A stretch of 64,000 nt of DNA from Pseudomonas tohonis (GTDB lineage Bacteria > Pseudomonadota > Gammaproteobacteria > Pseudomonadales > Pseudomonadaceae), in NCBI RefSeq assembly GCF_012767755.2, contig NZ_AP023189.1, forward strand, positions 558,001 to 622,000, read 5' to 3'. The position numbers and the translations under genes were made by a program. The notes under the pieces are model-generated. The model saw only the letters and a list, made by a program, of their open reading frames with translations. It made no database searches and had not been told where the DNA came from. Numbering within the stretch: position 1 is the first letter of the stretch; every line of letters begins with the position of its first letter. Positions 44,248-56,876 of the stretch are shown here, one piece after another.

Positions 44248-44414
44248 GGGAGATCCTGTCTAGTTAGGGCTTGGCCCGGGGGAGTGTCTGCCTGGCTAGA
44301 AAATCGCAGCGGGGAGGCGCGATTCCCGTCCGGTCCTGCTGGCCTGGGGGGCCAACATCCGGGCGTATGCCTGGCGGGAGCCGGGAGTATAACAGAGCAT
44401 TTCCGGCGTGCAGC

Positions 44415-45194
44415 CTATCGACTGCTCAACGGCGTTCGCGCCGCGACCGCCTGGCCGGGCGCGAGGTAACGCGCCTGCAGCGCGGCGTAGCCCGGCTCCT
44501 CTTTGAAACGGCGCAACTCCTCGGCGAAGCGCCGGGCCAGCTCCTGCAGTTCCGGAGCCCGGCGGAAGGCGATGTAGAGGGCGTCCTCGCCCACGGCCAG
44601 GGGATGGTGGGCGATCTGTCGCGACAGCCCCAGCCGTTCGGCGAGGTAGAGCCCGGCGCGGCGGTCGTTGACCACCAGGTCGACGCGGTCGCGCACCAGC
44701 TTGCCGAAGTTGGCCTCGTGGCTGGGGGCGGGCTCGCGGGTGAACAGCGGCGAGGTGCGGAAGGCCGTGTCGCCATACCAGTAGCCGGGCGAGACGCCGA
44801 CCTTCAGGCCCTGCAGATCCTGCAGGCCCGTGAAGGGGTAGGGCCGCGAGCGGTCGTAGAAGAGCACGAACTCGGTATGCGACAGCGGCTCCTCGGCGAA
44901 ATGCATGAGCGTGCGGCGTTCGGCGGTCATGAAGATGTCCAGGATCGCGTCGGCCTGGCCGTTCTCCATCTCGGTGAGGCAGCGCTTCCAGGGCATGAAC
45001 TGCCACTGCACCTGCACGCCCAGGCGGCGGAACACTTCCTCGGCGGCGCCAAGGTCCAGGCCGCGTGCCTGGCCGTCCTCTTCGAACACGTAGGGCGCCC
45101 AGGGGTCCGTGACGATGCGCAGCGGCCCCGCCTGGGCAAGGGGGCCGAGGCAGGCGATCAGCAGCAGGGCGAGGAGGCGGCGGAATGCTGGCAT
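44415..45194 (-). CDS. Periplasmic solute-binding protein (SBP_bac_3 family)
   Basis: A 259-residue exported protein; signal peptide to about residue 22 (LLIACLGPLAQA-G). The mature part resembles amino-acid ABC transporter binding proteins: PLRIVTDPWAPYVFEEDGQARGLDLGAAEEVF is the typical first lobe, YFDRS-like and LQDLQGLKVGVSPGYWYGD the second. No transporter permease or ATPase is adjacent, so it may act as an orphan sensor or scavenging protein; this is inference. The ligand cannot be predicted. Confidence 0.8.
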   Translation of the reverse strand: MPAFRRLLALLLIACLGPLAQAGPLRIVTDPWAPYVFEEDGQARGLDLGAAEEVFRRLGVQVQWQFMPWKRCLTEMENGQADAILDIFMTAERRTLMHFAEEPLSHTEFVLFYDRSRPYPFTGLQDLQGLKVGVSPGYWYGDTAFRTSPLFTREPAPSHEANFGKLVRDRVDLVVNDRRAGLYLAERLGLSRQIAHHPLAVGEDALYIAFRRAPELQELARRFAEELRRFKEEPGYAALQARYLAPGQAVAARTPLSSR

Positions 45195-45254
45195 AGGGCC
45201 AGAATACGCGGCGCCCTCCAGGCTGGGAAGTGATCGCCGCCGGGCCTCGATGGT

Positions 45255-45971
45255 TCAGGGATTGAGCAGGAACACCACGTAGCCGCGGAACCAGGGGCTG
45301 TCTTCCAGGTACTCCGGGGCCTTCCATTCGCCGCCCTGGACCAGGCCGATGCGGTAGGGCAGCTGCAGCCTGGCGACGCGGGGCAGGTAGCGGGCGTTGT
45401 CGGGGATGCTGTGGCGGCCCTGGTAGGTCTGTACCACCACCTCGTCGAGCACCTTGCCCAGGCGGTTGAGCACCGCCGGGTCGCCGTTGCTGCCCCAGTC
45501 GAGCAGCCCGGTGATGCCGAGGCGGTACTGGCGGGGCAGGCGCTGGCGCAGCTGCTCGAGGAAATCGGCGTAGCCGTCCAGGTGCAGGGTGCGGGCGTCG
45601 AAGTCGATCTGCACGCCGACCACCGGGTTGCCCGCGCGGCGCCAGCGCTCGAGCTGGGCGAGAAGGGTGGCGTAGACGGGCTCGGTCCAGCGCAGGGTAT
45701 GGGCGCGGTACACCACCCAGACCTCGCCTTGCGACAGGCGCGGCACCGCCATGCCCTGGGCGATGAAGCGCGCCTGCGGGTCGCCGCTCTGGCGCGGCCC
45801 GTCGATCTGGCCCTGGAGGATGTAGAGTGTGCGCGCCTCGGCCAGCACCGCCTGGGAACGCACGCCGCTCCAGACCCAGAAGGCGTCGTAGTCGGCGGCA
45901 TCCACCCGCTCCCCGGCGAGGCCGGGAAGGATCGCCAGGGCCAGCAGCAGGGCCAGTGCCCTGGCGATCAC
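45255..45971 (-). CDS. DUF3142 family exported protein
   Basis: A 238-residue protein of the DUF3142 family with a signal peptide (LALLLALAILPGLAG). The start appears to be GTG at 45971. Family features seen are YDAFWVWSGV, QIDFDARTLHLDGYADFL and GITGLLDWGSNGD; acidic residues on predicted strand ends suggest a TIM-barrel, glycosidase-like fold, which is inference only. It follows the 741-residue protein by 7 bp and is probably co-translated with it; the two form a conserved-looking periplasmic unit of unknown purpose. Confidence 0.75.
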   Translation of the reverse strand: MIARALALLLALAILPGLAGERVDAADYDAFWVWSGVRSQAVLAEARTLYILQGQIDGPRQSGDPQARFIAQGMAVPRLSQGEVWVVYRAHTLRWTEPVYATLLAQLERWRRAGNPVVGVQIDFDARTLHLDGYADFLEQLRQRLPRQYRLGITGLLDWGSNGDPAVLNRLGKVLDEVVVQTYQGRHSIPDNARYLPRVARLQLPYRIGLVQGGEWKAPEYLEDSPWFRGYVVFLLNP

Positions 45972-45978
45972 GCGTTGC

Positions 45979-48204
45979 TTACCAGTAGTACTTGAGCTTC
46001 TGCGCCCAGGGGTTGCCCGGGTAGTTCTTCTTCAGGTCCTGGAACCACTGCTTGCGCTGGGACTTGGCGATGTCCTGGCCGTCGCAGGTGTTGTAGCCGG
46101 CGGGGGCGAAGCAGTTCACCGCGCGGAATAGCGCATAGGCCATTTCGTCGGCGCTGGCGTGGGGGTCGTCGATGGTCCGCTGGTAGCCGGCCAGGCGCGA
46201 CCAGGGCGAGCCGGGGAAGTCGGTGGTCGAGCCGCCCAGCTCGTCCTTCGGCGGCTGGTCGTTGAGGCTGAAACCATCCAGGCCGTTGGTGCGGATGAAA
46301 TCGCCCAGGCAGTTGAGTGCCAGGCCGTCGCCGTCGTTCTCCTGCAGCCGCCCGGCGACCTTGGCCAGCGATGGGCAGGCGTACTCGCCGGCGCCGGACT
46401 GGCCGGCCCAGGCGAAGCGGCCGAGGGCCCAGGTGGCGCCTTCCTCTACCTTGGGCGCCGGGCTGGGCAGCAGGGCGAGGTCTTGCTGGAAGTGGGCGTA
46501 GTCGCCGAACACCAGCTCCTTGTAGAGCAGGGTGAACAGGGCGGTGTCACGCTCGGCGGCGGGCGCGGCGCCATCCTTGGCCTGCTGGCGCAGCAGGTCG
46601 GCGGAGGCGAGGTTGCGCAGGACGATCTCGCGGATCGGCGCGGTGCGGATGGGCGAGTCGGCGGCGAAGATCTCGGCCACCTTGCCAGTGCGCGACAGGT
46701 TCAGCGCCAGGGCCAGTTCGAGCTGGCCGCGCTGCAGCGCGGACGGCTGGCGGGACAGCAGCTGCAGCCAGAGCTCGCGCGCCGCGTCGGGTTTGCCGGT
46801 GGCTTCCAGTGCCAGGCCACGCAGGGTTTCCTGGCTGAAAACCAGCAGGCCCATGGGTGCCTGGGTGTCGCCGGCGGGCAGGGCCGCCAGGGCCTTGGCG
46901 GCATCGCCACCGCGGTAGAAGTGCCAGGCCGCGACGAGGTAGTCGTGCAGGCCGGGTTGGCTGGCGAAGCGCTGCTTCTGCGCCTGCAACTGCTCCAGGC
47001 TGATGCTCGGGCTGAGCTCGCTGCCGGGCTTGCGCAGGCGGATCAGGTCCATCACCGCGAGCAGGGTCGGGTCCTGCACGTCCTCGGGCTTGAGCGCCGG
47101 CAGCAGCTTGACGTCGAGCTCCTCGATCAGCGCGCGGCCGCTCATGTTGCGCTGGGCGCTGTCCTCGTCCTGGGCGAACTGCCAGGCGTACTCGGCGGCG
47201 AACTTGCGCGGGTCGTCCAGCAGCCAGTAGACCTTGCGCAGCAGGCCGCGCGCGGAGGCGTGGTAGAGCCCTTCGGGGTAGGCCTGCAGGTAGGCCTTGA
47301 GGCCGGACTCGGCGCTGGCCATGGCGTTGCGGTCGATCTTGGCCAGGTCGGGGATGCCGTACTCGTCGAAGGCGTCCTGCTGGGCCTGGTTCAGCTCCAC
47401 GCGCGCCTGCATGTACAGGGCGGTTTCCTTGAGCCAGGGCTGCTCGCTGCTGGCGAGGCCGGTGAACTGCTGACGGGCGCCGGCGAAGTCGCCCCGGTAG
47501 AACGCGTCGGCACCGGCCAGGTAGCTGGCGAAGGCCTGGGCGACGGGGGAGGTGAGCAGGGTCCCGGCGGGCAGCACGTCTTCGGGTTGCGGGTCGCCCT
47601 CGCCGCAGACGGTGAGCAGGTTGACGCGGCTGTCGGCCAGCGCCTTGCGCTCGCCGGCCGAAAGCGCCTCGGTGCCGGCCAGTTGGTCGACGAAGGCATG
47701 GGCGCTGTCGAAGTCGTTGCTGCGGCAGCGATTGCCTTCGCCTTCGGCGAAGTAGTGCTCGGCCAGGTCGGTCTCGCCCAGCTCCACGCCCAGTTGCTCG
47801 AGCGCCAGGGAGAGGTTCTCCTTGCGCAGGTCCTTCTGCTCGGCCTCGGCATCCCCGGCTTCGCCTTCCGCGCTTTCACCGCCGTTCTCGCTGGCGGCCG
47901 CCTCGGCATTGGCCGGGTCGAGCATCTCTAGGGTGAAGGGCACCTGGGCGTAGCCGTCCTCGTAGCCGCTGGTGGACTTCAGCGTCTCCGGCAGGCGCAG
48001 GCGGCCGGCGTCGGCCAGCAGCAACTGCAGGTTGGCGCGGCTGTCGTTGCCGGGGCTGAGGAAGGGCAGGTTGCTGCACCCCATCAGCTGGTCGCCGGCG
48101 ATGGCCCAGGTCGGGCTGCAGACGAAGTCGAAGCTGGCGAAGGCGCTGGGGCTGGCGCAGCCGATCAGGAGGGCGAGCGGGGCGAGGCGGAGGGTGGTCT
48201 TCAT
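45979..48204 (-). CDS. Large exported helical-repeat protein of unknown function
   Basis: A 741-residue protein. The N-terminus MKTTLRLAPLALLIGC-ASPSAFASF fits either a lipoprotein (lipobox LIGC, Cys16) or Sec cleavage after AFA; I cannot decide. An acidic low-complexity stretch (NAEAAASENGGESAEGEAGDAEAEQ) is near residues 95-120, followed by many Ala/Leu-rich helical pairs reminiscent of TPR or SEL1-type repeats (YLAGADAFYRGDFAGARQQF; AAWHFYRGGDAAKALAAL). No enzymatic motif found. It heads the unit with DUF3142. Confidence 0.65.
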   Translation of the reverse strand: MKTTLRLAPLALLIGCASPSAFASFDFVCSPTWAIAGDQLMGCSNLPFLSPGNDSRANLQLLLADAGRLRLPETLKSTSGYEDGYAQVPFTLEMLDPANAEAAASENGGESAEGEAGDAEAEQKDLRKENLSLALEQLGVELGETDLAEHYFAEGEGNRCRSNDFDSAHAFVDQLAGTEALSAGERKALADSRVNLLTVCGEGDPQPEDVLPAGTLLTSPVAQAFASYLAGADAFYRGDFAGARQQFTGLASSEQPWLKETALYMQARVELNQAQQDAFDEYGIPDLAKIDRNAMASAESGLKAYLQAYPEGLYHASARGLLRKVYWLLDDPRKFAAEYAWQFAQDEDSAQRNMSGRALIEELDVKLLPALKPEDVQDPTLLAVMDLIRLRKPGSELSPSISLEQLQAQKQRFASQPGLHDYLVAAWHFYRGGDAAKALAALPAGDTQAPMGLLVFSQETLRGLALEATGKPDAARELWLQLLSRQPSALQRGQLELALALNLSRTGKVAEIFAADSPIRTAPIREIVLRNLASADLLRQQAKDGAAPAAERDTALFTLLYKELVFGDYAHFQQDLALLPSPAPKVEEGATWALGRFAWAGQSGAGEYACPSLAKVAGRLQENDGDGLALNCLGDFIRTNGLDGFSLNDQPPKDELGGSTTDFPGSPWSRLAGYQRTIDDPHASADEMAYALFRAVNCFAPAGYNTCDGQDIAKSQRKQWFQDLKKNYPGNPWAQKLKYYW

Positions 48205-48256
48205 GGTGTCTTCCTTGAGTGAAGGGGCCGGCGCATCCTGCCGCCGGCCCTTCGCC

Positions 48257-49102
48257 TCAACGTGGCAGTTTGAGGTTGTTCCAGATGGCCAGGCTGGGTT
48301 CGGCCTGGTTCAGGGTGTAGAAGTGCAGCCCCGGTGCGCCACCCTGGAGCAGGCGCTCGCACATCTCGCTGACCACCTGCTCGCCGAAGGCCTGGATGCT
48401 TTCCAGGTCGTCGCCGTAGGCTTCCAGCTGCTTGCGGACCCAGCGCGGGATCTCGGCGCCGCAGGCATCGGAGAAGCGCGCCAGCTTGCTGTAGTTGGTG
48501 ATCGGCATGATGCCCGGGACGATCGGCAGGTCCACGCCCAGCTTGCGTACGCGGTCGACGAAGTAGAAGTAGCAGTCGGCGCTGAAGAAGTACTGGGTGA
48601 TGGCGCTGTCGGCGCCGGCTTTCGCCTTGCGGGCGAAGTTGGCCAGGTCGTCTTCGAAGTTGCGTGCCTGGGGGTGTACTTCCGGGTAGGCGGCGACTTC
48701 GATGTGGAAGTGATCGCCCGTCTCGGCGCGGATGAACTCGACCAGTTCGTTGGCGTGGCGCAGCTCGCCGCTGGCCATGCCCATGCCCGAGGGCAGGTCG
48801 CCGCGCAGCGCGACGATGCGCGTGATGCCGGCGGCCTTGTACTGCTCGAGCAGGCTGCGCAGGTCGGCCTTGCTGTCGCCGACGCAGGAGAGGTGCGGCG
48901 CGGTCGGCACCTTCACGTCGCCATCGAGCTGCAGCACGGTGTTGAGGGTACGGTCGCGGGTCGAGCCACCGGCACCGTAGGTGCAGGAGAAGAAGTCCGG
49001 CTTGTAGGTGGCCAGCTGACGCGCGGTGTTCAGCAGTTTTTCATGCCCGGCTTCGGTCTTGGTAGGGAAGAACTCGAAGCTGTAGCGGCGTTCTTGAGAC
49101 AT
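48257..49102 (-). CDS. metF: 5,10-methylenetetrahydrofolate reductase
   Basis: A 281-residue FAD enzyme that makes 5-methyl-THF for methionine synthase. Family features: YSFEFFPTKTEAG at the N-terminus, FSCTYGAGGSTRDRT, ALRGDLPSGMG and PGIMPITNYSKL. ATG 49102 gives the known N-terminus; the earlier ATG at 49114 falls in the repeat element. It lies downstream of ahcY on the same strand, so it probably shares the SAH riboswitch-controlled transcript. Shine-Dalgarno is weak (GGAACTCTTC), being overlapped by heptad-repeat sequence. Confidence 0.94.
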   Translation of the reverse strand: MSQERRYSFEFFPTKTEAGHEKLLNTARQLATYKPDFFSCTYGAGGSTRDRTLNTVLQLDGDVKVPTAPHLSCVGDSKADLRSLLEQYKAAGITRIVALRGDLPSGMGMASGELRHANELVEFIRAETGDHFHIEVAAYPEVHPQARNFEDDLANFARKAKAGADSAITQYFFSADCYFYFVDRVRKLGVDLPIVPGIMPITNYSKLARFSDACGAEIPRWVRKQLEAYGDDLESIQAFGEQVVSEMCERLLQGGAPGLHFYTLNQAEPSLAIWNNLKLPR

Positions 49103-49110
49103 GAAGAGTT

Positions 49111-49188
49111 CCAAGCTTGAAGCCGTAAGCTCGAAGCCGGAAGTGGGAGCACCTGCGTGCTTGGCTTCCAGCTTCTAGCTTCTGGCTT
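49111..49188. repeat. Heptad-repeat hairpin between ahcY and metF
   Basis: AAGCTTGAAGCCGTAAGCTCGAAGCCGGAAG pairs with GCTTCCAGCTTCTAGCTTCTGGCTT (49163-49187) across a short loop. It fills the 92-bp gap between the ahcY stop and the metF start, and could terminate or process the ahcY-metF mRNA. Confidence 0.75.
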
Positions 49189-49194
49189 TATTGG

Positions 49195-50757
<1,563 letters not shown>

Positions 50758-50897
50758 TTATAGCTGCGCGAGGCGATCTGCCCAAGGTTTTCCGTCGTCC
50801 GGCGCGCGAACTATCAGGGTGATCGATTTCGTTGCGGGGACAGCGCGTCGGGCCTCTGCCATCATCCCCGGCGTCATCGACGCAAGGAGAAGGACGC

Positions 50898-51287
50898 ATG
50901 AATTTCCATACGCGCAAATGGGTCAAGCCCGAGGACCTCAACCCCAACGGCACCCTCTTCGGCGGCAGCCTGCTGAAGTGGATCGACGAGGAGGCGGCGA
51001 TCTACGCCATCATCCAGCTCGGCAGCCAGCGCGTGGTGACCAAGATGATGTCGGAGATCAACTTCGTCAGCTCGGCCCGCCAGAGCGACATCATCGAGCT
51101 GGGCATCACCGCCACCGAGTTCGGCCGCACCTCCATGACCATGCGTTGCGAGGTGCGCAACAAGATCACCCGCAAGAGCATCCTCACCATCGACCGCATG
51201 GTCTTCGTCAACCTGGGCGAGGACGGCAAGCCCGCGCCGCACGGCAAGACGGAGATCACCTACATACGCGACCAGTTCAAGGATTGA
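50898..51287 (+). CDS. Acyl-CoA thioesterase (YciA-like hotdog protein)
   Basis: A 129-residue single hotdog domain (LNPNGTLFGGSLLKWIDEEAAIYA is the signature region, with the catalytic Asp in WIDEEA). Likely hydrolyses acyl-CoA or a related thioester; the natural substrate is unknown. ATG 50898 has AAGGAGAAGGA ahead. It is divergent from ahcY and convergent with the TPM gene, 3 bp away from its stop. Confidence 0.88.
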   Translation: MNFHTRKWVKPEDLNPNGTLFGGSLLKWIDEEAAIYAIIQLGSQRVVTKMMSEINFVSSARQSDIIELGITATEFGRTSMTMRCEVRNKITRKSILTIDRMVFVNLGEDGKPAPHGKTEITYIRDQFKD

Positions 51288-51290
51288 CCG

Positions 51291-52199
51291 CTACCAGCGG
51301 CCGGAGGCTCCGCCACCGCCGCTGGAACCACCGCCACCGCTGAAGCCGCCGCCGGAGCTGCCGGACGAGCTGCTCGAGCTGCTGTCCGACGAACTGCCGG
51401 AGGAGCCCGAGCCGACGCTGAACTGCCAGGTCGACAGCGGCGCGACGGTGAAGATGAACACGAACAGGCCGATGAAGCCCGCCGTGAGGGTGAAGAACAG
51501 CAGCAGGTCGATGGGTGTGAGGGTGACCAGGCAATACGCCAGGGTCGCCCCCGTCACCAGGCCGACGCAGGAGAAGTAGCGCTGCACGCTGTGCTGCCGC
51601 GCCCAGGGCCTGGGAATGCGCTTGACCAGGGCCGGTGCGACGAAGAACTGGGCGAAGAACAGCACCAGGCTGAACAGGTTGATGGTGTCCGGCTGGCGGT
51701 TGCCGCCAACCGGCTCCGGCAGCGTCTCGCCGCGCACCAGGCCCGAGAGGGCATCGGTGCCGGCCTGGATGCCGCCGAAGAAATCCCCCTCACGGAAGGC
51801 CGGGGTGATGCGCTCGCGGATGATGCGCGAGGCCAGCACGTCGGTCACCGCGCCCTCCAGCCCGTAACCCACCTCGATGCGCAGCGCGCGGTCGTCCTTG
51901 GCCACCAGCAGCAGGATGCCGTCGTCCACGCCCTTGCGCCCGAGCTTCCACTGCTCGAACACGCGGATGGCATAGGCCTCGATGCTTTCCTCGCCGGTAC
52001 TGGGGATGATCAGCACCGCGATCTGGGCGCCTTTTTCCTTCTCCAGCGCGGCGAGCCGGTCTTCGAGGGCGGCCCCCTGGCTGGCGTCCAGGGTGGCGGT
52101 GAGGTCGGTGACCCGCTGCTTGAGGGCCGGCACCGGCTGTGCGGCGGCGAAGCAGGAGCCGGCCAGCACCAGCAGCAGGGTGAGCAGTGCGGCGCGCAT
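51291..52199 (-). CDS. TPM domain (YgcG/Psb32-like) exported membrane protein
   Basis: A 302-residue protein: signal peptide to about residue 20 (LLVLAGSCFAAAQP), a TPM domain with VTDLTATLDASQGAALEDRLAALEKEKGAQIAV and IEVGYGLEGAVTD, one or two hydrophobic helices near residues 175-245, and a Ser/Gly-rich tail (runs of SSSS and GGGG) ending ASGRW. Related proteins act in membrane quality control; the activity here is unknown. It follows lemA by 2 bp. Confidence 0.85.
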   Translation of the reverse strand: MRAALLTLLLVLAGSCFAAAQPVPALKQRVTDLTATLDASQGAALEDRLAALEKEKGAQIAVLIIPSTGEESIEAYAIRVFEQWKLGRKGVDDGILLLVAKDDRALRIEVGYGLEGAVTDVLASRIIRERITPAFREGDFFGGIQAGTDALSGLVRGETLPEPVGGNRQPDTINLFSLVLFFAQFFVAPALVKRIPRPWARQHSVQRYFSCVGLVTGATLAYCLVTLTPIDLLLFFTLTAGFIGLFVFIFTVAPLSTWQFSVGSGSSGSSSDSSSSSSSGSSGGGFSGGGGSSGGGGASGRW

Positions 52200-52201
52200 G
52201 G

Positions 52202-52801
52202 TCAGCCCTCGCGATGCGGGGTGGTGAAATCGACCTTGGGTGCGACCGAGACCTCCGCCTCGTTGGCGACGCTGAAGCTGGCCTTGGGCTCGTAGCCGAA
52301 AGCCATGGCGGTCAGGTTGCCGGGGAACTGGCGCACCAGCACGTTGTAGGCCTGCACGGCCTTGACGTAGCGCGAACGCGCCACGGTGATGCGGTTCTCG
52401 GTGCCCTCCAGCTGCGCCAGCAGGTCCTGGAACAGGCCGTCGGCCTTGAGCTGCGGGTAGTTCTCGCTCACCGCGAGCAGGCGCGAGAGCGCCGAGCTGA
52501 GCTGGCCCTGGGCATTCTGGAAGTTCTTCACCGCCTGCTCGTCCGTGAGCTGGCCGGCATCGAGGTGGACGCTGCCGACCCGCGCGCGGGCGTCGCTGAC
52601 CTGGGCGAGCACGGCCTGTTCATGGGCCGCGTAGCCCTGCACGGTGCTGACCAGGTTGGGGATCAGGTCGGCGCGGCGCTGGTACTGGTTGAGCACCTCG
52701 GCCCAGTCGGCCTTGACCTGCTCGTCGGCGCTCTGCATGGCGTTGTAGCCACAGCCGCTGAGCAGCAACAGGGAAATCAGGAGGATGGCGAATCGAGGCA
52801 T
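52202..52801 (-). CDS. LemA family lipoprotein
   Basis: A 199-residue protein with lipobox LLSGC (Cys about residue 15) and the LemA signature YNAMQSADEQVKADWAEVLNQYQRRADLIPNLVSTVQGYA, forming a long helical bundle. LemA and TPM proteins are usual neighbours; here they are 2 bp apart, so they probably act together at the envelope. Function unknown. Confidence 0.9.
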   Translation of the reverse strand: MPRFAILLISLLLLSGCGYNAMQSADEQVKADWAEVLNQYQRRADLIPNLVSTVQGYAAHEQAVLAQVSDARARVGSVHLDAGQLTDEQAVKNFQNAQGQLSSALSRLLAVSENYPQLKADGLFQDLLAQLEGTENRITVARSRYVKAVQAYNVLVRQFPGNLTAMAFGYEPKASFSVANEAEVSVAPKVDFTTPHREG

Positions 52802-52965
52802 GGGAGTTTTCTCGTCCATGAAAAACACGCATTAGTACAGGCGATGCGCCCTGCGGACAATCGTGGCCATTGGCCGATGTGCCGATCGCCACGTTTTCGG
52901 CGGCCATGGACGCCGAACGTCGGAATCACCAGGCTCTACGCTCAACCTTCGTCCTTGGAGCCCCC

Positions 52966-53352
52966 ATGACCCTCGCCTACTGGTGCGTGCTGATCGCGCT
53001 GTTCCTGCCCTACCTGTCCACCGCTGCGGCGAAGTTCACCGGAGGCGATTTCGGCCCTCGGCAGAACCATGATCCGCGCACCTTCCTCGCCGGGCTCGAA
53101 GGCTGGCGCAAGCGTGCCAACAACGCCCAGCTCAACGCCTTCGAGGTCACCCCGGCATTCGCCATCGCCGTGGTCATCGGTCATCTCGCCGGGGGTGCCG
53201 AGCAGGGGACGCTGGATGCCCTGGCCATCGCCTTCGTGGCCAGCCGCATCGCCTACTTCATCTGCTACCTGGCCGACTGGGCGGCGTTGCGCTCGCTGGT
53301 CTGGTTCGCCGGCATGGGGCTGATCGCCAGCTTCTTCTTCGTCGCCGCCTGA
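52966..53352 (+). CDS. MAPEG family membrane protein
   Basis: A 128-residue protein with four hydrophobic helices and the family loops NAQLNAFEVTPAF and RIAYFICYLADWAALRSL. MAPEG proteins act in eicosanoid/glutathione metabolism in eukaryotes; bacterial ones are mostly uncharacterised. ATG 52966 follows TTGGAG; the upstream ATG at 52870 would give 32 extra non-conserved residues. Confidence 0.85.
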   Translation: MTLAYWCVLIALFLPYLSTAAAKFTGGDFGPRQNHDPRTFLAGLEGWRKRANNAQLNAFEVTPAFAIAVVIGHLAGGAEQGTLDALAIAFVASRIAYFICYLADWAALRSLVWFAGMGLIASFFFVAA

Positions 53353-53368
53353 TCGGTCGCGCCGGGGC

Positions 53369-53755
53369 TCAGCGTTGCAGCTGCGCCTCGGCGGCGTTCA
53401 ATTCGCGACGGGCCTCGGCCAGCTTGGCCTCGCGCTTGGCGATCTTGCCGGCATCGCCCTTGGCCCGGGCTTCGCGGAGCTCGGCCTCGCGCTCCCGCAC
53501 CTCGGCGCGACGCTTCTCGACGGCGGCTTCGCGGTCCTGGCGCAGGCCGTCGTCGGTGCAGTAGGTCCGGACGCGTGTCAGGGCCCTTTGCAGCCCGGCC
53601 ACCTGGGCCTCGTTGCCATGGGCGCGCGCCTGCTCGATGCGGGCTTCGAGGGCCTGGCGCTTCGCCGCGCAGCCGGTGGGCGGCGCCTCGGTCGCGTGGG
53701 CGATGCCCGCCAGGGCCAGGCCGGCGGTGAGCAGGAGTGCAGTGCAATGGCGCAT
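53369..53755 (-). CDS. DUF1090 family periplasmic protein (YqjC-like)
   Basis: A 128-residue protein: signal peptide (LLLTAGLALAGIAHA-T), then an Arg/Glu/Ala-rich helical body (RQALEARIEQARAHGNEAQVAGLQRALTRV; REREAELREARAKGD) that will form coiled coils, with two Cys. ATG 53755 is preceded by GAGGTAGACCC. Function unknown; E. coli YqjC belongs to the same family. Confidence 0.8.
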   Translation of the reverse strand: MRHCTALLLTAGLALAGIAHATEAPPTGCAAKRQALEARIEQARAHGNEAQVAGLQRALTRVRTYCTDDGLRQDREAAVEKRRAEVREREAELREARAKGDAGKIAKREAKLAEARRELNAAEAQLQR

Positions 53756-53928
53756 GGGTCTACCTCGATTGGATGGTGTCGGTCGCCTGCATTGTGACCG
53801 CGGATGCGCCGTCCCACGTGGCTGATCGGGCTTTCCATGATCTGCGACAAACTGTCGCCACCCTTGGTATTTGCCGGGCATCTATCGATACTGTGCGCCC
53901 CGCCCGTCGCAGCACCCCGTGATCCGCC

Positions 53929-56370
<2,442 letters not shown>

Positions 56371-56634
56371 TCAGCCCTTGTTGGCTTGGTCGAGCTTCTC
56401 GCAGCCTTCGGACAGCTGCTTCTCGGCCTTGTCGGCCACCGAGCCGAGCAGGCTGGCGCCCAGGCCGTTCTGTTCCTTCTTGGCCTCGTCCAGCTTGGCC
56501 TGTGCTTCCGCGCTCTTTTCCTCGCAGCCCTTGTTGAGCTTGTCGCCCAGGGGGTTGCCCAGGTCGACGGCCTGCGCCTGGACGGCGAACAGGGCTGCGA
56601 AGAGGGCTGCGGGAAGAATGGAGGTGATGCGCAT
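56371..56634 (-). CDS. Small exported protein of unknown function
   Basis: An 87-residue protein. The signal peptide ends AQA-V near residue 21 (LPAALFAALFAVQAQA), and the mature part is charged and helical with two Cys (KGCEEKSAEAQAKLDEAKKEQNG; LSEGCEKLDQANKG). ATG 56634 has GGAGATA ahead. No family recognised. Might be a periplasmic chaperone-like or structural peptide; that is a guess from helix content only. Confidence 0.6.
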   Translation of the reverse strand: MRITSILPAALFAALFAVQAQAVDLGNPLGDKLNKGCEEKSAEAQAKLDEAKKEQNGLGASLLGSVADKAEKQLSEGCEKLDQANKG

Positions 56635-56834
56635 GGGTATCTCCTTGGGCTCCAGCGCCAATGCTTGCTCGCCCCGGGCGCTCGAGTCATCCGTGAGGGA
56701 GGGGCGAGAGGGCGCGGATTCTAGCAGCGGCGCCCCTCTGGAGGGGCAGGGGAAAGCTCGACCGATTCACGAATGCGGCGAATGGCTATCGCGCCTCTGC
56801 CGGCAGGGGCGGGGAGGCTGAAGGCCGCCCATGA

Positions 56835-56861
56835 AAAAGCCCGGCACAGGGCCGGGCTTTT
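56835..56861 (-). terminator. Intrinsic terminator of metK
   Basis: AAAAGCCCGGC and GCCGGGCTTTT form an 11-bp-arm hairpin 16 bp past the metK stop with a T run on the minus strand. Confidence 0.9.
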
Positions 56862-56876
56862 CGTGTCGCGTGGGCC

